From NCBI GenBank assembly GCA_013397935.1, contig VZRN01001773.1:234103-298102 (forward strand): 64,000 bases of DNA. Reading direction: 5' to 3'. Both the position numbers and the translations under genes were made by a program. The DNA comes from Dasyornis broadbenti (Eukaryota > Chordata > Aves > Passeriformes > Dasyornithidae). Below the pieces are notes generated by a model, which was given only the letters and a program-made list of their open reading frames with translations, was not told where the DNA came from and searched no databases. Of the stretch, positions 12,101-25,351 are shown in pieces (position 1 is the stretch's first letter; each line of letters begins with the position of its first letter).

Positions 12101-12719
12101 AATGAATTTCATCCTATATATCATCATCAAAGCTGATAGAGATGGCCAGGCTTTCAAAAAAGCTCAAATTCACTTTAGTCTCTAAATGAAATGGCTGGAT
12201 TTGAAAAATTGCTGTGTGTGAGAGGTTGCCTGGGAAATTTTTTCCCTTTCTACCTCAGACAGGCCGAAGTAGCCAACAGCCTGCTGTTAGAGCTTTCAAG
12301 AAGGTGTGGGAGAAAAAGACTCAAGTTCCCTCTCTGCTTCTGTCAGCTTTCCTGAGGTGGATTACCACTGCAGTGTCCCCTAAGGGTTGAGCTCTGTGTT
12401 CACAGGGCCTGGCAGAGGCAACCCACAGTCCCCTGCCCCACCTTTAGCCCCAGCATGGAACTCAAGCTTCTATTCTGCTGAAGGGGCATGTAAAGGTGGT
12501 TCCAGATAGATCTTCTCCTGCAGCTCCAGGAGTTTTGTTATGAACCTGAAGAAACTTTTCTGATGGGTGTTTTCTTCAAATGAGCACCTTCTGAACAACT
12601 TTTGTACCAACAAGTATTTTTTTTAAAAAAGAAAGTTCAGATGTGTTTTAAAGGTGGGGAAAAAAAATCTCACCACTACTGCAGAATTTCCACCTTGTTT
12701 GTGAGGACTGAGGGGTACA

Positions 12720-12821
12720 GAGAGATTGCTTGATGTGGGTGCCTGCTCATTGGCAGAGGTGAGTGATGGATGGTTGGACTGCATGATCTATGAGGTCTCT
12801 TCCAGCTTTGATCATTATGTG
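12720..12821 (+). mobile_element. CR1 LINE fragment, 3' end
   Basis: GATGGTTGGACTGCATGATC and then GAGGTCTCTTCCAGCTTTGA (12768-12812) follow the common CR1 3' end, in which a 'ggatggactggatgatct' stretch precedes 'gaggtcccttccagcc'. Only about 100 bp is recognisable; the body is missing, typical of 5'-truncated CR1 copies. Many mismatches suggest an old insertion. Confidence 0.75.
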
Positions 12822-14680
12822 AAGTTCTGGTTCCTATCTAGTGACCATTTTGAAAAGTCTGCTTAGTTTTTATTTTATAGCACCTGAATTGAAAGCTCAG
12901 AGGTCACTGAAACCTTTAATTTCCAAGTCTTTCAGCAATTGTCTTTTCACCCTCCTCCCAACAGACTTAGTTCTACTTCTGCTTCTTATTTTCAAAGTAA
13001 GTGAGGGAAAAATCTGAAATCCATGCTTTATTTATAGGACACCTAGAGTGCTGAATAGATTATTTCTGCATGAAGATTTGCTTGTACTGGTTACTTTTTT
13101 TTTGCTTTTACTGTGAAACACAGTTCCTTTAAAAAGAGGTTTTCATACATGCTACAGGTATATTATTATTGTTCTCATCGTTTCCCCAAATTCAGCCCTT
13201 TAGGGCTTCTCTCCCAGAGCAAAGGAGTGTGGGATTCTGCTTGGGTTTTTATTTTTTGCTTAAACACCATAGCAAACGTTGTTTCAAATCCAATAATATG
13301 ACAAAGGGAGGATTATAATGTTTAAGTATGTCAGCTGATCAGAAAGCCTCTTGTGGGGGCAGCCTTGCAATTATCTGGACCACCTAATACACCACTGCAG
13401 CTTGGGCTCTCTACATTAGAAATTTTAAATTGGCATTCATGGTTTTAGAGCATCACTTGGATAACAATTTTTTAACTTTTAATCTTGTTTACTGCTAATG
13501 CGAACAAGCTGGAGCTGAATTCTGGTGTTTTCTAAGTATTAGTGAAAACTATTTCACATTTCACAAAAGAAGAAAGCTAAAAGCATTTAATGTCAATTTG
13601 TGCTTAGCATTGTACCTTTTTATGATAACTGATGAAAATTAGCTTGCCAATAAGCAAACCAATTTCTAAAAAAGTCTCAACAGGTCCTGATGTTTAAGAC
13701 ATGGAAAACAATTAGCAGAGAGGTCTCAGTGCTTTGTAGCCACTCTTTAATTGTCATCTGTTGGCAATACTTTGACAGCTGAACTCCTTCAGCTCTGATT
13801 TTAAGAGAACTTCAGAAGTCTCTGAGTTAATTCCTCAATTTCCAGAGACATTTTTTAAAAGAGTACGTTGAAAGGGCATGTCTCCTTTTTGAATCTGCTA
13901 CCCTTGTTTTCTTCTGAGAACATTTGTCTTAAAATTACATTTTCACCATACTGATTTATAGGTTCGGGCGTGAGAACTAATGCTCTTTCTCCTAGTAGCA
14001 GACAGAAAATTAGTCACGATCTGATGTTAACAACTTCTTCATTACCTAAACTGTTTTACACTTTATTAAGTTCAACACAAGCAAATCTAATGCCTTTGAA
14101 CCAGGGAGTTCTTGCCCATGTTGCAAGTATACAAGACATTAATTAATTTATGAAGTCACAGTAGTAAGTCAGCTTCTGTGGCAAACTGGGATCTGAATTG
14201 TGATACCACTGAGTTCTGCAGAGAAGTGCCACTTGAGTGCAGCAGAGAGAAAAATTTGGCTTAGCTAATTTACATTAAAACGTCAAATATGAATAACACT
14301 GTCAATACAGTTGCTGTTGTGGTTCTTCTTGGGAGACGAGATTCAACATATTTTACCCTCACATTTGACACGTTACATATTTGTCTGCACTGGCAACAAT
14401 TAATGTACAGTGGAGAGAACGATAGGGTGGTTCTGAGCTACAACATACCTGTGGATTTCAGTGACATGGAGAACAGAAAAGAGTCAGCCCATCACTAGAT
14501 GTTTCTACTAAGTCACCAGTGGTCCTATAATTTTCAGCTGGTCCCTTAAACTGCCCTCTGCTTCTCAGAGTCAAGTACCTGCTGAGCACACAGGTTGTTT
14601 ACTAATTCATGTCCCTCTGCATCTGGCCTGTGAACCTCAGGCAGTTCTTGCAGTCCCTTGCAGCTGGAAGAGGAGCTCTG
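12822..14680. other. Intron 1 between CR1 fragments: nothing identified
   Basis: AT-rich unique-looking DNA. The part 13430-13860 has several homeodomain-like TAAT motifs and a TTTGACAGCTG (MEIS/E-box-like) site near 13770. No exon or repeat is recognised. Confidence 0.35.
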
Positions 14681-14860
14681 GAATGGTGGATGGGTCAGGT
14701 TGAAAAGGACCACAGTGGCCTGTCTGGTCCAACTTCCTGGCTCAAGCAGGGTCATCCCAGAGCCCATGGCATAGGATTGTGTCCAGAAGTTCTTGAATAT
14801 CTCCAGTGTGGGAGACTCCACAACCTCTCTGGGCCACCTGTTCTGGTGCTCATGGGAAAG
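14681..14860 (-). mobile_element. CR1 LINE fragment, 3' region
   Basis: The + strand reads as the complement of a CR1 3' region: a 'gaatggtggatgggtcaggt' start, then 'ggtccaacttcctggctcaa', then 'ttgaatatctccagtg', then 'ggagactccacaacctctct'. This is the standard antisense layout of CR1 in bird genomes, so the element lies on the - strand, opposite to PDE7B. About 180 bp, well matched in places. Confidence 0.85.
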
Positions 14861-15631
14861 TCATTAATGTAAAGGAAAAGGCCTTAGTCTTAGCCTAGGC
14901 AGATACAAAATTGTGTCAACTTAAGGTGTGACATCACTTCGAATGGTATAAGAAATTATAAGGTATTTTTCGTGTTTCATGCATGCAATGGCATTCACTG
15001 TTCTCAGAGTCTAGTATAAAAAGATGTGTTAATTAAAACCCTCATTTAGACAGAGGATGTTTCTGAACCCACTGATGAATTAAGAAAAAATTGGATTTTT
15101 TTAAAGAGAGGCTTTACCATTATTAGTTTTACACATAAAGACGTAGAAACAGTTTTAGTTTGACTTGGTCATCCCAACAATTTTTCTTTAAATGAAGATA
15201 CTTTTAAGGGCTAAACTCAGAATTTGTAAACTTATCTACGTCTTTAAAATGTTTGGGGGAGCTCATTTTGAACACTGTGACCCTTCTGTCCATATTTTAT
15301 ATTACTTTTACAGCAGCTGCTTGCTACTTCTAAAAAATTATCTTATTACTACAGTTAAGGATAAAGAATCTTTTATCTAATTTTAAAAAATTGAAATATC
15401 AAAGGAAAAGTAATCTTTTGTCTGCTGTGACCCATTGCAACTACACTGTCCTTCTGATGTGTGAGCAGAGTTACTTACAGGCAGTTGATGCACCGTACTG
15501 TGGGCAGGCATAAGAGGAAGGTATGGCCTCGTCTATCACAAAACATGAGAAGCATTTCTGATTGTGACTGATAACAGAGTGAAAGAGAGAAAGGCAAACA
15601 GAGATGGTCTCAGAAGACTCTGTATCCCAAA

Positions 15632-15655
15632 TCGGAACATGATATCATGTTCCGA
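15632..15655. repeat. 24-bp perfect palindrome
   Basis: TCGGAACATGAT is followed immediately by its exact reverse complement. The symmetry stops at 15631/15656. There is no spacer, so it is a true dyad and not a hairpin with a loop; it could be a binding site for a dimeric protein or chance. Confidence 0.9.
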
Positions 15656-16662
15656 CTCGTACCAAATGAAATGCTAGCCTAGGAAAAATCGTGTTGAGCT
15701 AAGAGATTATTTAAGGCTCTTGCTCTATGTTACGAAGTGTGTTGCAGTACCAGCAGAGTATGAAAATATTGTATGTAAAATGTAAGTAAGATCAGTAACA
15801 TTCATTTAAGTAAGATACCTGTATTCCCCACAGGTAGAAATGCAGATGTATTAAAGGCTACTTTCTGGAAATGTCTTCCATATCTGTGCATAAATCTTTC
15901 AAGAGTTGGAGATTCAAGATTTTGCCATTCCAGTTTTTCTAACTCAGAAAATATTTTTTTAATTAACTCAGAAATCATTTAGTGTTTGAATACAATATTT
16001 AGGCTTTCTATTCTTTGTCTGTGAATCTAGTTATTTGACTGCAGAAAAACCAAACATTTGTTTAAGCAGTTTATGTTGACAGAGTTTTCTACTATGGAAG
16101 CTTGCCATTTTATAAAATAATTTGTTATAGCAAATTACTCTGTGTATTAGAGATTGGGAGTTCTTAAACTGAGGATAGAATGAATTCAAGCATCTATTTG
16201 ATTTTTACTAATTAAAAAAAAAAAAAATTAAGTGGTCAGTTCACCTACCATATGCACCCTGAGTACAAACTGTACCCATCTCCCTCTGAACCCAAAGCAC
16301 AGACTTGTTTCAGCAGGCAGGGTGGAAACCTCACATACCCTGGAGCTCTGTTTCCTATAGACACCCCCACAGCACCCCCAAATTGTGTGATCCCGTTGCT
16401 CTGCTAAGTGCACCTTTCCTCAGCATCACTGGGCACAGCCAAGGCTGCAAGCGGAATCTTCCACAGAGAATTTGTCCTCTCTGATCCAAAAGCCCTGGCT
16501 CTGCTTTGCACTGTGCGGGCAGGGTGTGGGCAGATAGAGAGTGAAAGGGTGGAGAAGGAAGAAATGGAAAAGGGTGGATACAGAGAATGATGGGGGCAAA
16601 TTGCTCTGTATCTTGCTATCTTAAACATCTGTAATAATGCACCTTTCTCCATCGGATACTGT

Positions 16663-16736
16663 CTCTAAAATTGCTGATATTAAGTTAATGTCATCACTGC
16701 TATAAAATTGCTGATATTAAGTCTATATCAGCACTG
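16663..16736 (+). repeat. Two-copy tandem duplication, 37-bp unit
   Basis: Unit 1 is 16663-16699, unit 2 is 16700-16736. Both contain the identical 20-mer TAAAATTGCTGATATTAAGT at the same offset and end in CACTG. Differences are confined to about six positions. Confidence 0.9.
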
Positions 16737-18641
16737 TTTCTCCTTGTTTCCATCAAGTCTTGATCTTTTGACACCCCTAGTATTTTTACAGAAGTTGTTC
16801 TTAAAATTTTTTAATCTGTTAAACATCAGGGTTCTCAGGGGCTTGCGTCTAGTTTTACACAGATTTCTTAACGATGGTGGGCTGCCTAATTTTGGTGACA
16901 TAAAGGTGGTCTCCAGCATCAGGATAAAGATTGTGTAAGAGACATCTGTGTGAAATTTCAAAATGAGCTGATAAGAAACGGAGGATTATCCTATTCCTCA
17001 ACACCTCCCTTTCCAAGTGTAAGAAAAAATTCTCCCAGTTTTTAAAAGAAATCATCGCGTGTTTAAAAGAGAGTTATTGAGACTACAAATCAAATAGATA
17101 CCGTGGTCCTGCAGTACTGGAAACTATTCACCCTTGAGCATGAGGGATAAAGTAGAAAAAATCTGAAATTGTTGGAAACGTAAAGATGTGATCTTTGGGA
17201 ACAAACAGTGAAGATCACTATTTAGTTATTCCAAAATATTTATTAACCTCAGTGGTTCACCCTGTGACATCCCATTACATGCAATTATCTGGACCATTCA
17301 CACATTCTTTGAGAATTTATTAGGGCAATTTTATGTGATATGTGAAATAAAAATCATTATGACATTACCTGTGAATGTGTTTCACAAGAGCAATAATATG
17401 GTCTTTCATTTTCTTTCGTATGGAGAATTGTGATTTTTAAACACTTTGAATGTTTTATATCTTTAACAATGTGTTTAATTATGTGAATAGCTTTGCATCT
17501 AGGAGTGTTTAGATACTGAGGAAGTGCCCATGTCCCTGCAGGTCCTGACAATACCACTTCACAGGACCAACAATGGATTTCTCAATTACTATAACATTTT
17601 TAGAAAGCCTGTATAATATTTAGGCAATGGTTGCTTTGGAAAATAGCAGAATATGTCTATGGGTTTTAAAGTATTTCTAGATCCTTCTAAATTTTATATC
17701 AGTATGAAAGATTTCAGTTATTAATTGTTCATGATTTATTAAATACAGATATGAAAAAGAAATTAGGATCTAACACAAACTTGTAAGATGAAAGATCATG
17801 TCTGTGACTGGGTGCTTAAGCTGTCGAGGTATCCTGAAAATCTGCATGGTACAGAAAACTTGGTGGACATAAACAAAATTCTCTTCTTACATGTGCAAGA
17901 AGAACTCTGCTTGGTTTTGTGGTAATCTTCCATGTATGGAAGAGGGCTATATTACATAAGGAAATTAGTATTGTTTCCAGTTTCAGTAATACCTATTAGT
18001 TAATGAGTTAATATCTGAGTCTAATAATAAGAAAAATCCTACTGTCCTGTTTTATCAACCAGGCGTTGCTGGTTTATAGGTTTTAAGGGAGTTGTATGTT
18101 AAGATTATGGCAACAAATCTCTACTGCATTTTACTTTGAAGAGCCAAATATCTAACAGTTTCTGGGATTACAAAGCCTTTGCCATATCTCTGAACAAGTA
18201 TTTGTGCATAAACAAATGAATTTGGCAGAATTATCTCATCTTCTTGTCACTAGCAAATCAGGCTGTGCCTTTGTCTAGATTCCAGATTCTTAATCTCTCT
18301 GAAGAAATCAGTACAAATTTAAAATAAACTTGCCTACAGGCACCTGAAATTACTGTAACTAATGAAATAAGTTCTAGGAACTGTAGTAGTTGTTCCGAAA
18401 TTGTCACTTGGTTCTAACTTTAAAGACTTCTATTCCTCCCTCTTTGTTGGTGTAGTCTTTTTGTGCTTAATCCTCTCATGGCGTCTTTCCCTTTAAGTGG
18501 TTGCCCTTTGCATCTTCTTGGCACCAGGTTTATTTTCAGCGAGCTGTACTCAGAGTGCTGGCAGCCATCCCAGGGAAGCTGCTCTGCCTCGGTGGCATTT
18601 GGTACATGGGAATTCCAGAGTAAGGAATGGGCAAAGGTTAC

Positions 18642-18657
18642 CACGTGTTTTACGTCA
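18642..18657 (+). promoter_or_regulatory. E-box plus CRE-like site in intron 1
   Basis: CACGTG at 18642-18647 is followed two bases later by TTACGTCA at 18650-18657, a good ATF/CREB variant site. The flanking 18490-18620 is GC-richer than the surrounding intron. It is a candidate intronic enhancer or an alternative start region; no donor-flanked exon is evident. Confidence 0.3.
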
Positions 18658-19118
18658 CTCTCAGGAACATCAAACCAGACTATTAGTGTTTAACAACAAA
18701 CAATGCACGATGCCTCTAGGCATTGCGGTCTGTCTAATTCTTTATTTTCCCTTTTCTTGTACCTCCTCTCATACCAGCCACGTTGCAATATTACCTGTGT
18801 TTATTCTTGTAATATCACCCTATGATGTAGGAAGGCCTGATAAAAGATGCAGTTTGATGCAGAATAATTTAAATGCTAGGAAATAGCTTAATTCCTAGGA
18901 AACAAACCAGCCACTTAATAAGATTTGGATAGTTGTGTTCTCAGACTTTTCCTGGCCTTTGTTGTTTTGGTATTTTAAGAGATTGATTTCAGCCTGGATT
19001 TTACTCTCACTGTTTGTTCCAAAGGCAGACAAGCAGCAGCTTTCTTTGCACAGCAAAACTTGTCGTTCTTCATAAACATATATATTGTATCAAGAAGCAA
19101 CAAACGCACAGAATAAAT

Positions 19119-19136
19119 ACATATATATATACATAT
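19119..19136 (+). repeat. Short (AT)n repeat
   Basis: ACATATATATATACATAT, nearly palindromic, with a related CATATATA stretch about 45 bp upstream. Confidence 0.75.
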
Positions 19137-21684
19137 CTGTTGCTAAAAAGAAAGGGCAGATCAGTTTCCACAATTTCATTTCATAGTGAAGCTCTAGTTG
19201 TACTTCTGCCTGATGGAAGTTTAGTCTACAGACCTGCTTAGCTATGTCTTCTGCAGGCTTCTGAAAGCCGTTTGTGAACCAAATGTGCCATGGGTGACCT
19301 TTGTTAGCCCTCGCTGGCTGTTTCTGGGAACTGCTTTTCCCGTCATACAGGTGGCTGAGGTCTGATATGCCAGGGTACGTCACTGCTCTTTATCAGCAGT
19401 GTTATTGAGAGGTTTTTCGGGATTTTTTCTGATAATGACAGGTACTGTACTAAGTGAGTTAGGGTCATCAGCTCTAGAACATTGTTTGCTGGGTAATCTC
19501 AGAGATTAACACTCACCAAAATGAAGATAGGGAAAGGAATCAATAAATTAAATGGCAGGGGTGAATACAGAAAAACTGAAGTGTGCTATTAACTCAGACT
19601 GTACTGGTGATTCATCTTAGTGTAAACTCAGTAGTCTTTGACTCATACTTGATCCTTCAATACTGATCCTTAATACTTACATGTAGAAAATCACAGACCA
19701 GAATTTTAATTTTCTTTATTTTAAATAAGGAAAAAAATTATATGCTCCTTTCATTTCATGACAATACTTTGAAAGGATTTTCTTCCCTAAAAGATAGTTT
19801 TTTCTAAAAATTGTATGAAGCTATCTGGATGAAGATTTATAGCAAGTACATCAATATAAAAATACTGTAATTTAAAATGTATATATATTCAAGTCAATAT
19901 TATGATTCACTAGGCTAGACTTCCAGACCTACTTAGAGATCTCCTTATTAAATCTTTATAAATGGATTTGTTACTTACAGCAGAAGATAATTTAGAATGC
20001 AAATGGGAATTTTTACATGAGTGAACTAAGAATTTGTAAAAACAAACATCACTAGGCATAGGTTCAATACTACAAGAAAAAAATCAGTGATCCATAATAT
20101 CTTTTTCTCGTACAACATGTAGGAAGTCTAAAGCACTGGTTTTCAAGAACGGAATATAAACAATTTACAAAACTTGGATGTAGTAGTAATATAACATCTT
20201 GCTACCTCTGGTTTTCTGTATGCATCATAATTATGTCAAATTAGTATTTCCCATAGCTATTTGGGAACACTCTCTTAATTTGATAGAAGTGTCAAATGAC
20301 CACAGGAGAGTTTGCTAAAAGACCAATCCACAATAGCCATCTATTGCAAAGCCACAGAGCTTCCCTTTACATTTGAGTTCTGCAGAGAGTATTTTCTTCT
20401 TGTTTCATCTGCTTCATTATTTTTAAGGTGAGGAAGTTGTTCTAACTGTAAACAATTTTTTTTTTAAAAAGTGTAGTCTTATTTTAAGTGAAGGGTGGAC
20501 TTGAGAACTAGCAGAAAAGAGTAGAAATTCCAAGAAATTAGTATCTCAAGGCATGTTTGCTACTGGAAAGGAGTGAGAAGGAAACTGTAATACATGTGTG
20601 ATATTTGGACAATGCAAGGGTAGTATAGCTAAATTTGAAAGTATGAATTTGTATTCCACAGGATCAGGAAGAAGTTGTCCATTACCAGCACCAAGATGTA
20701 TGGTATCAAGACGTAAATAGACATTTTATATCTTTATGTGAATAAATCAATATTGCCCATTCCTGGAAATGTGATACCTGATTAAATGTTTTTTTCTCAT
20801 CTGGTATGACTTCTCTTAATGAAAATTTTTTTCTGTACTGGACATCTTAATTCGGGCAGCCTAGTTCTGACTAAGTTCTGAGTAATAGTTCTGAACTATT
20901 TGACAGATAAACTTACTCTACTCCTATATCCATATAGAAAAACAAGATCAATACTTTTGTAGACCAGTGAATTTTTCTATTTTGACCAAGCATGTTTTTC
21001 TTTTTAAATACCAAATTTTGTCAAAGTTCTCTAAGTTATTTCATGGTATCGTAGCAAAGTCTAGCTTTCCTTTAAAATGCAAGGCTAAAGAGAGACCTGA
21101 ATGAAAAACAAGTCAATATTTGTTTTCACTTTTCCCCATGTTTTGCACCCTATGTATTTACTTGCATTGCAGCTATGCCTGTTTCCCTCTGCCATCTCCA
21201 TTGTTCTAGCTGCTGTATAATCAAGGTGTCACCGAGAGAAAGAAACTACTTTGGTCATTTAATTGGAAACAAAAGTCAAGTGTAGCAAATGAAAGAGAAG
21301 AAGCAACGTAAACATACAAAAATGAGATTGGATATTTGCATTGCTTAATTGTTGAATAAGCTGATACCTAAATTTTTGTATGTTAAAATGCGCTTATGAA
21401 GTATGGAACTTTTTCAGATATAAAAATTTTATCAGTGATGTAGATGTTATCCTTTATATTTACTTCAGTGGAAAAATACTTTTATTCTTGTTTGGGAATT
21501 CAAACTATACTTTCACTAGAAGTTACTCTATTTGATGCATGATTGCTAAGTGAAGTTGTTAGCCTACCTTTGACTCAGTCTTGATTCGATCTAACAAAAT
21601 CTTTGCAGGCCTTCTTAATTCATAGTCCTTGACAATTTCTACTGAGATCATTAGAGGTTCATAGTTTATTAACAATCCATGCTG

Positions 21685-21970
21685 CGAAGCCAAATCTGGA
21701 GCACTGCATCCAGTTCCGGGCTCCCCAGTGTAAGAAAGACGTGGAGTTGCTGGGGTAAGTTCAGTGAAGCGCTACAAAGATGTATAAGGACCTAGAGGAT
21801 CTGCCATGCATGAAGAGAATGAGAGAGCTAGGACTGTTTAGCCTGGAGAAGAGAAGGCTTGGAAAAGATCTCATCACTGTGTGTAGATAGGTGATGGAGT
21901 TTGTTAGAGATGGACTATGGACCAGGCAATCTGGGGAGGTCTCTTCCAACCCCAACTGTTCGGTGACTCC
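21685..21970 (+). mobile_element. CR1 LINE fragment
   Basis: A longer CR1 piece in the sense of PDE7B. It reads AATCTGGAGCACTGCATCCA and 'gttccgggctcccc' at the left, then GTTTAGCCTGGAGAAGAGAA at about 21837, and ends GGTCTCTTCCAACCCCAACT, all characteristic of the CR1 3' ORF2/UTR region. Internal parts are shortened against the family consensus, with no intact reverse transcriptase frame, so it is a dead copy. Confidence 0.88.
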
Positions 21971-24900
21971 AAGCTTTAGGCATGACACGGATAAGGCCGG
22001 TAGAGGGCCAAGCCCCACAGCCATGGCAGGACTACCAGCAGCCACCAGCTAGAAATGTAAATGCCAGTAGTATCATTTAGGAAGAAAACAGGAAGAACAT
22101 CCCTCTATTAACAAATTTTCTGTAATTAGGAGGTCCAGGCTCCCAAATTATTTCAAGTATGTGTAGAAATTAATATCTTTGGTTCTTTAACAAAACAATG
22201 CGGGTAATTTAAACTATGTTTCCATTATTTTTCAGAATATTTTGAGGATATTCTGGATTATGCCTGTTCCTGCTTTTATTAATCAGGTCAAATTTGCTTT
22301 CAGTAGATTTTATCCATTAATTCACATTCAATAAAGTACCCTTTTGCTAATGGGCATTCTAGGTCATCTATGCTTTGATATTTTTCTGGCACATCCATTA
22401 GTATACTGTGAGAGTTCAAAAGGAGCACGATAGTAAATGTTTCAAATATAACATAAGCTTTCAGTCAGTGTTTAGGCTTTCAGAAGATGAATAAGAGTTC
22501 CATTTCTTATGATGTTCCAAATAATTGCGACTACAGGTAATTTGAAGGCCTGTTTTTGTTAATGTGTATGTATGTGTGTGTACATGCCCAGGCATTAGTA
22601 CTTGCATCTCTTCCAAAAACTGTGAAATCCACGGGGAAGCCACATTGTAATTTGCGCATAATTTGCCTTTACAACTTCTAATTTTTTTGAGCATGTCTGC
22701 TGCCTATGTTTGCTGGATTTATTCACAAGGGAAAATATTTCTGAACCCACTGATTAATAGCTTGTATTAGAGGGACAGGGTTATGTAAGAGCATCAGCTG
22801 CATATTCTCTGCTCTAAAAGCCTACTTCTGCAAAGGTTTTTGTAACAACTAATGAATCATAATTTATAATTCAGATATTTACATCCCTGGAAATTTCTAG
22901 TAGTCTCAACTAATACAAATGGAAATTTACTACAAGTAGGGCATAAAGCCCAAATAGTTCTCAGTTTAAGAACAGCCTTGAAAAACCCCGTATGTTGTCC
23001 CCATCAACAGATAAAGTACAAAGCTTCTGTGTGGCAGCCCTGCTTAAGAGTCTACACTTGAAGATGAGAAGCAGCATGTCATTCTGCGAAACTGATCTCA
23101 CAAAACATATCCCAGCTCCCTTGTTAGTTATCTTTAATTAATATTTTAATTAAAAGTGTATCAAATGAATGTAATGAGCTATGTAATAAATCTCCTGTGA
23201 ACTACAGCAAAGCCAGAATATCACAATAACCATGAGGAACTAGCAAAACAGTAGGAACCAAAACTCTGCAGAACTTATTAAATCTCCTGACATGTCCCAG
23301 TCTGCCCGCTTTGATTAATACAATCATCCATGTGGTTCATCTTGATCAAGAAATGGCAAAGAATCTTTCAACAAAATTATTTTTCACTCTAATGTGGAGC
23401 TTTGTATCTATTATCTCAGTGTAACTGAGTTGGATTTGTTCTGTTCTCAGGTAAAAAATATCTTTTAAGACAGTCTCTTTCTAAAGCTGATTGCTACGCT
23501 GTGCTTATTCCCATTGTTAGGAACTTCTTTAACTTCAGTTGAACTAGTCAGCCAAGAAACTTCTTACCAAGATAAGAAATTGAGAATCTGAATACAGAAC
23601 AAATAGGCCTGTGGAATTTTTCAGACTGTGGCATTCCAACACTTTGGTGTTGCGGCTTAGTCATTTTGGCAGCAATACACTAGAAATACAGCTACCTGAA
23701 ACATCTGAAAGAAATACCATACCTAGGGGATGGATTGACAGCTTAGCTTACTTCTTAAACTTCATTGCAAAATATGGATAAATTGCATTTGCCAATTCTT
23801 GGCCACCTGTTGGCAATAATTATCTTGGTTTTGGTGTTGAATTTCAGGAGCATCTTTTGTTTGCAACACTGTTAGAGGACACAGCCAATTGGAATCTGTA
23901 AACATGTTTCTTTCCTGCTTAGCAACCAAAATTGCATTCAATATAGTGGAAGTGAATGTGTTTCGATTTGTACGTTGTCTGTATGCATAGTTTGCTGAAA
24001 TTTTATTTTCACACAGGCATACATTGCAACCTCATACATTGAAATCTGATGATGTTATTATCAGCATCAATTGAGATTTTATTTAAAAGTTACATGGCTT
24101 GCTTACATCTCCTATCCAAGCTTTTACAGTGTGTTTTTAGAAATAGAATATTTGAGCCTTCCAAGTGTGACTGCATATTCTAGTTACAGAATAATTAATA
24201 AATCACAAGGTTGTATTGTTTGTACAAAGTTGTGTGTAAATAGGGTTTTCTGAATTAGTCAGCATATTAGTTGGATGCTAGTTTTGTGACAAGTTTGTTT
24301 GACAGACTCAGAATGTTCTAAATGTGCTTTTTGATCAAGGCTCTTCATACTTGTGTATGACAGAATTTCCTTTTCTTCATTTTTCTAGTGCAAATATTAG
24401 TTGTAGTAACACAGTAGCATCAGGCCTGGAGTTATATTAGGTTGGGAAAAGAGAATTCAAGCATACTAGTTCTTAAAGAGCCAGACTTTTAATATTAGAG
24501 GTGTAAAAATCTTTTATGTCGTACATATCATATTTGTGGTCCTTGCACAGCTGTGTTTGTCATGTTGAAGAATTTTTAATTATACTACTATTTTAATTAT
24601 ATTTGTAAAATCATGTTTGGCTCTGGAAAGTTATTGACATGAAGAAATCTGCATGTGATAAATATATAGTACAACTTTGTTTGCCAGAGACAGAAGAGGT
24701 ACACAGGAATGCTTCAAAATAGACAAAATCATTCTATAAGAAGTAAATGCATTTTTTCATTTTCAAGTTAATAATTTTTAGTTCATTATTAATCATCTTG
24801 TTTCTTTAATACAATGTTCTTATTCTCATCTGCAATGTTATTGGTGATTTAAGAGCAGATCCAAAGCCCTGTAAAATACAAGGGCTCTCTTTGACTGCAG

Positions 24901-25351
24901 TAAACTTTGAATCAATTCTCTTGTCTGAGCATTTCTCATAGGTTCCTGGTATGGAAAAAGTGCCTGCTCAATGTTTATATTGCTTCTTCCTTATAGTTGC
25001 AATTTGCCAGTGGCATGTAAAAATTGTCCTTTATCATATTTATACAACCTAGTAATAGCATTTTATGCAAGGCACACCCACTTCATTTGCCACAAGTGAC
25101 TGCTTTAGCAGTGATGGTGGCCACATAACATTTTTATATTTCCATGTAAGGAGAAGTGCCCATGCAAAAACAAATGAGTCCTTTACCTATTGGTTGGGCT
25201 CGTAAGATTTTGCCAGCTTTGTTGTACATTCTTCATCGGTCATGTTTCAGTATCACAGTTTATTTGAAATAAGACTTGCAGGAGTGCAGAAGAAAGGATC
25301 TCTGTTGCAATGTCATAAGTGTCTGAAGTTTTGCATTTATGTGCCTTGGAG
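21971..25351. other. Intron 1 segment, nothing identified
   Basis: AT-rich DNA with a TG-rich stretch near 22560-22581. No exon, RNA gene or repeat family recognised. Confidence 0.4.

Larger units (their letters stand above)
5151..12719. other. Intron 1, 5' part: no gene or large repeat seen
   Basis: Non-coding, AT-rich DNA with a TG repeat at 6085-6108 and the poly-T with an unread base at 5639-5699. No CR1 or LTR fragment is recognisable in these 7.5 kb, so this promoter-proximal part of the intron looks poorer in repeats than what follows. Confidence 0.5.
14861..21680. other. Intron 1 segment without recognised gene or large repeat
   Basis: Contains a 24-bp perfect palindrome (15632-15655), an A-run near 16214, a 37-bp tandem duplication (16663-16736), an E-box/CRE pair (18642-18657), a short AT repeat (19119-19136) and a 17-nt palindrome within an AGTTCTGA repeat (20863-20900). 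The rest is AT-rich and featureless to the eye. Confidence 0.45.

Noticed and set aside
21761..22045. Minus-strand 94-codon frame
   Set aside because: It reads a CR1 fragment in antisense and is not a gene.
24434..24450. TTAGGTTGGG resembling a mariner inverted-repeat end
   Set aside because: The match stops after ten bases and no opposite end is seen.
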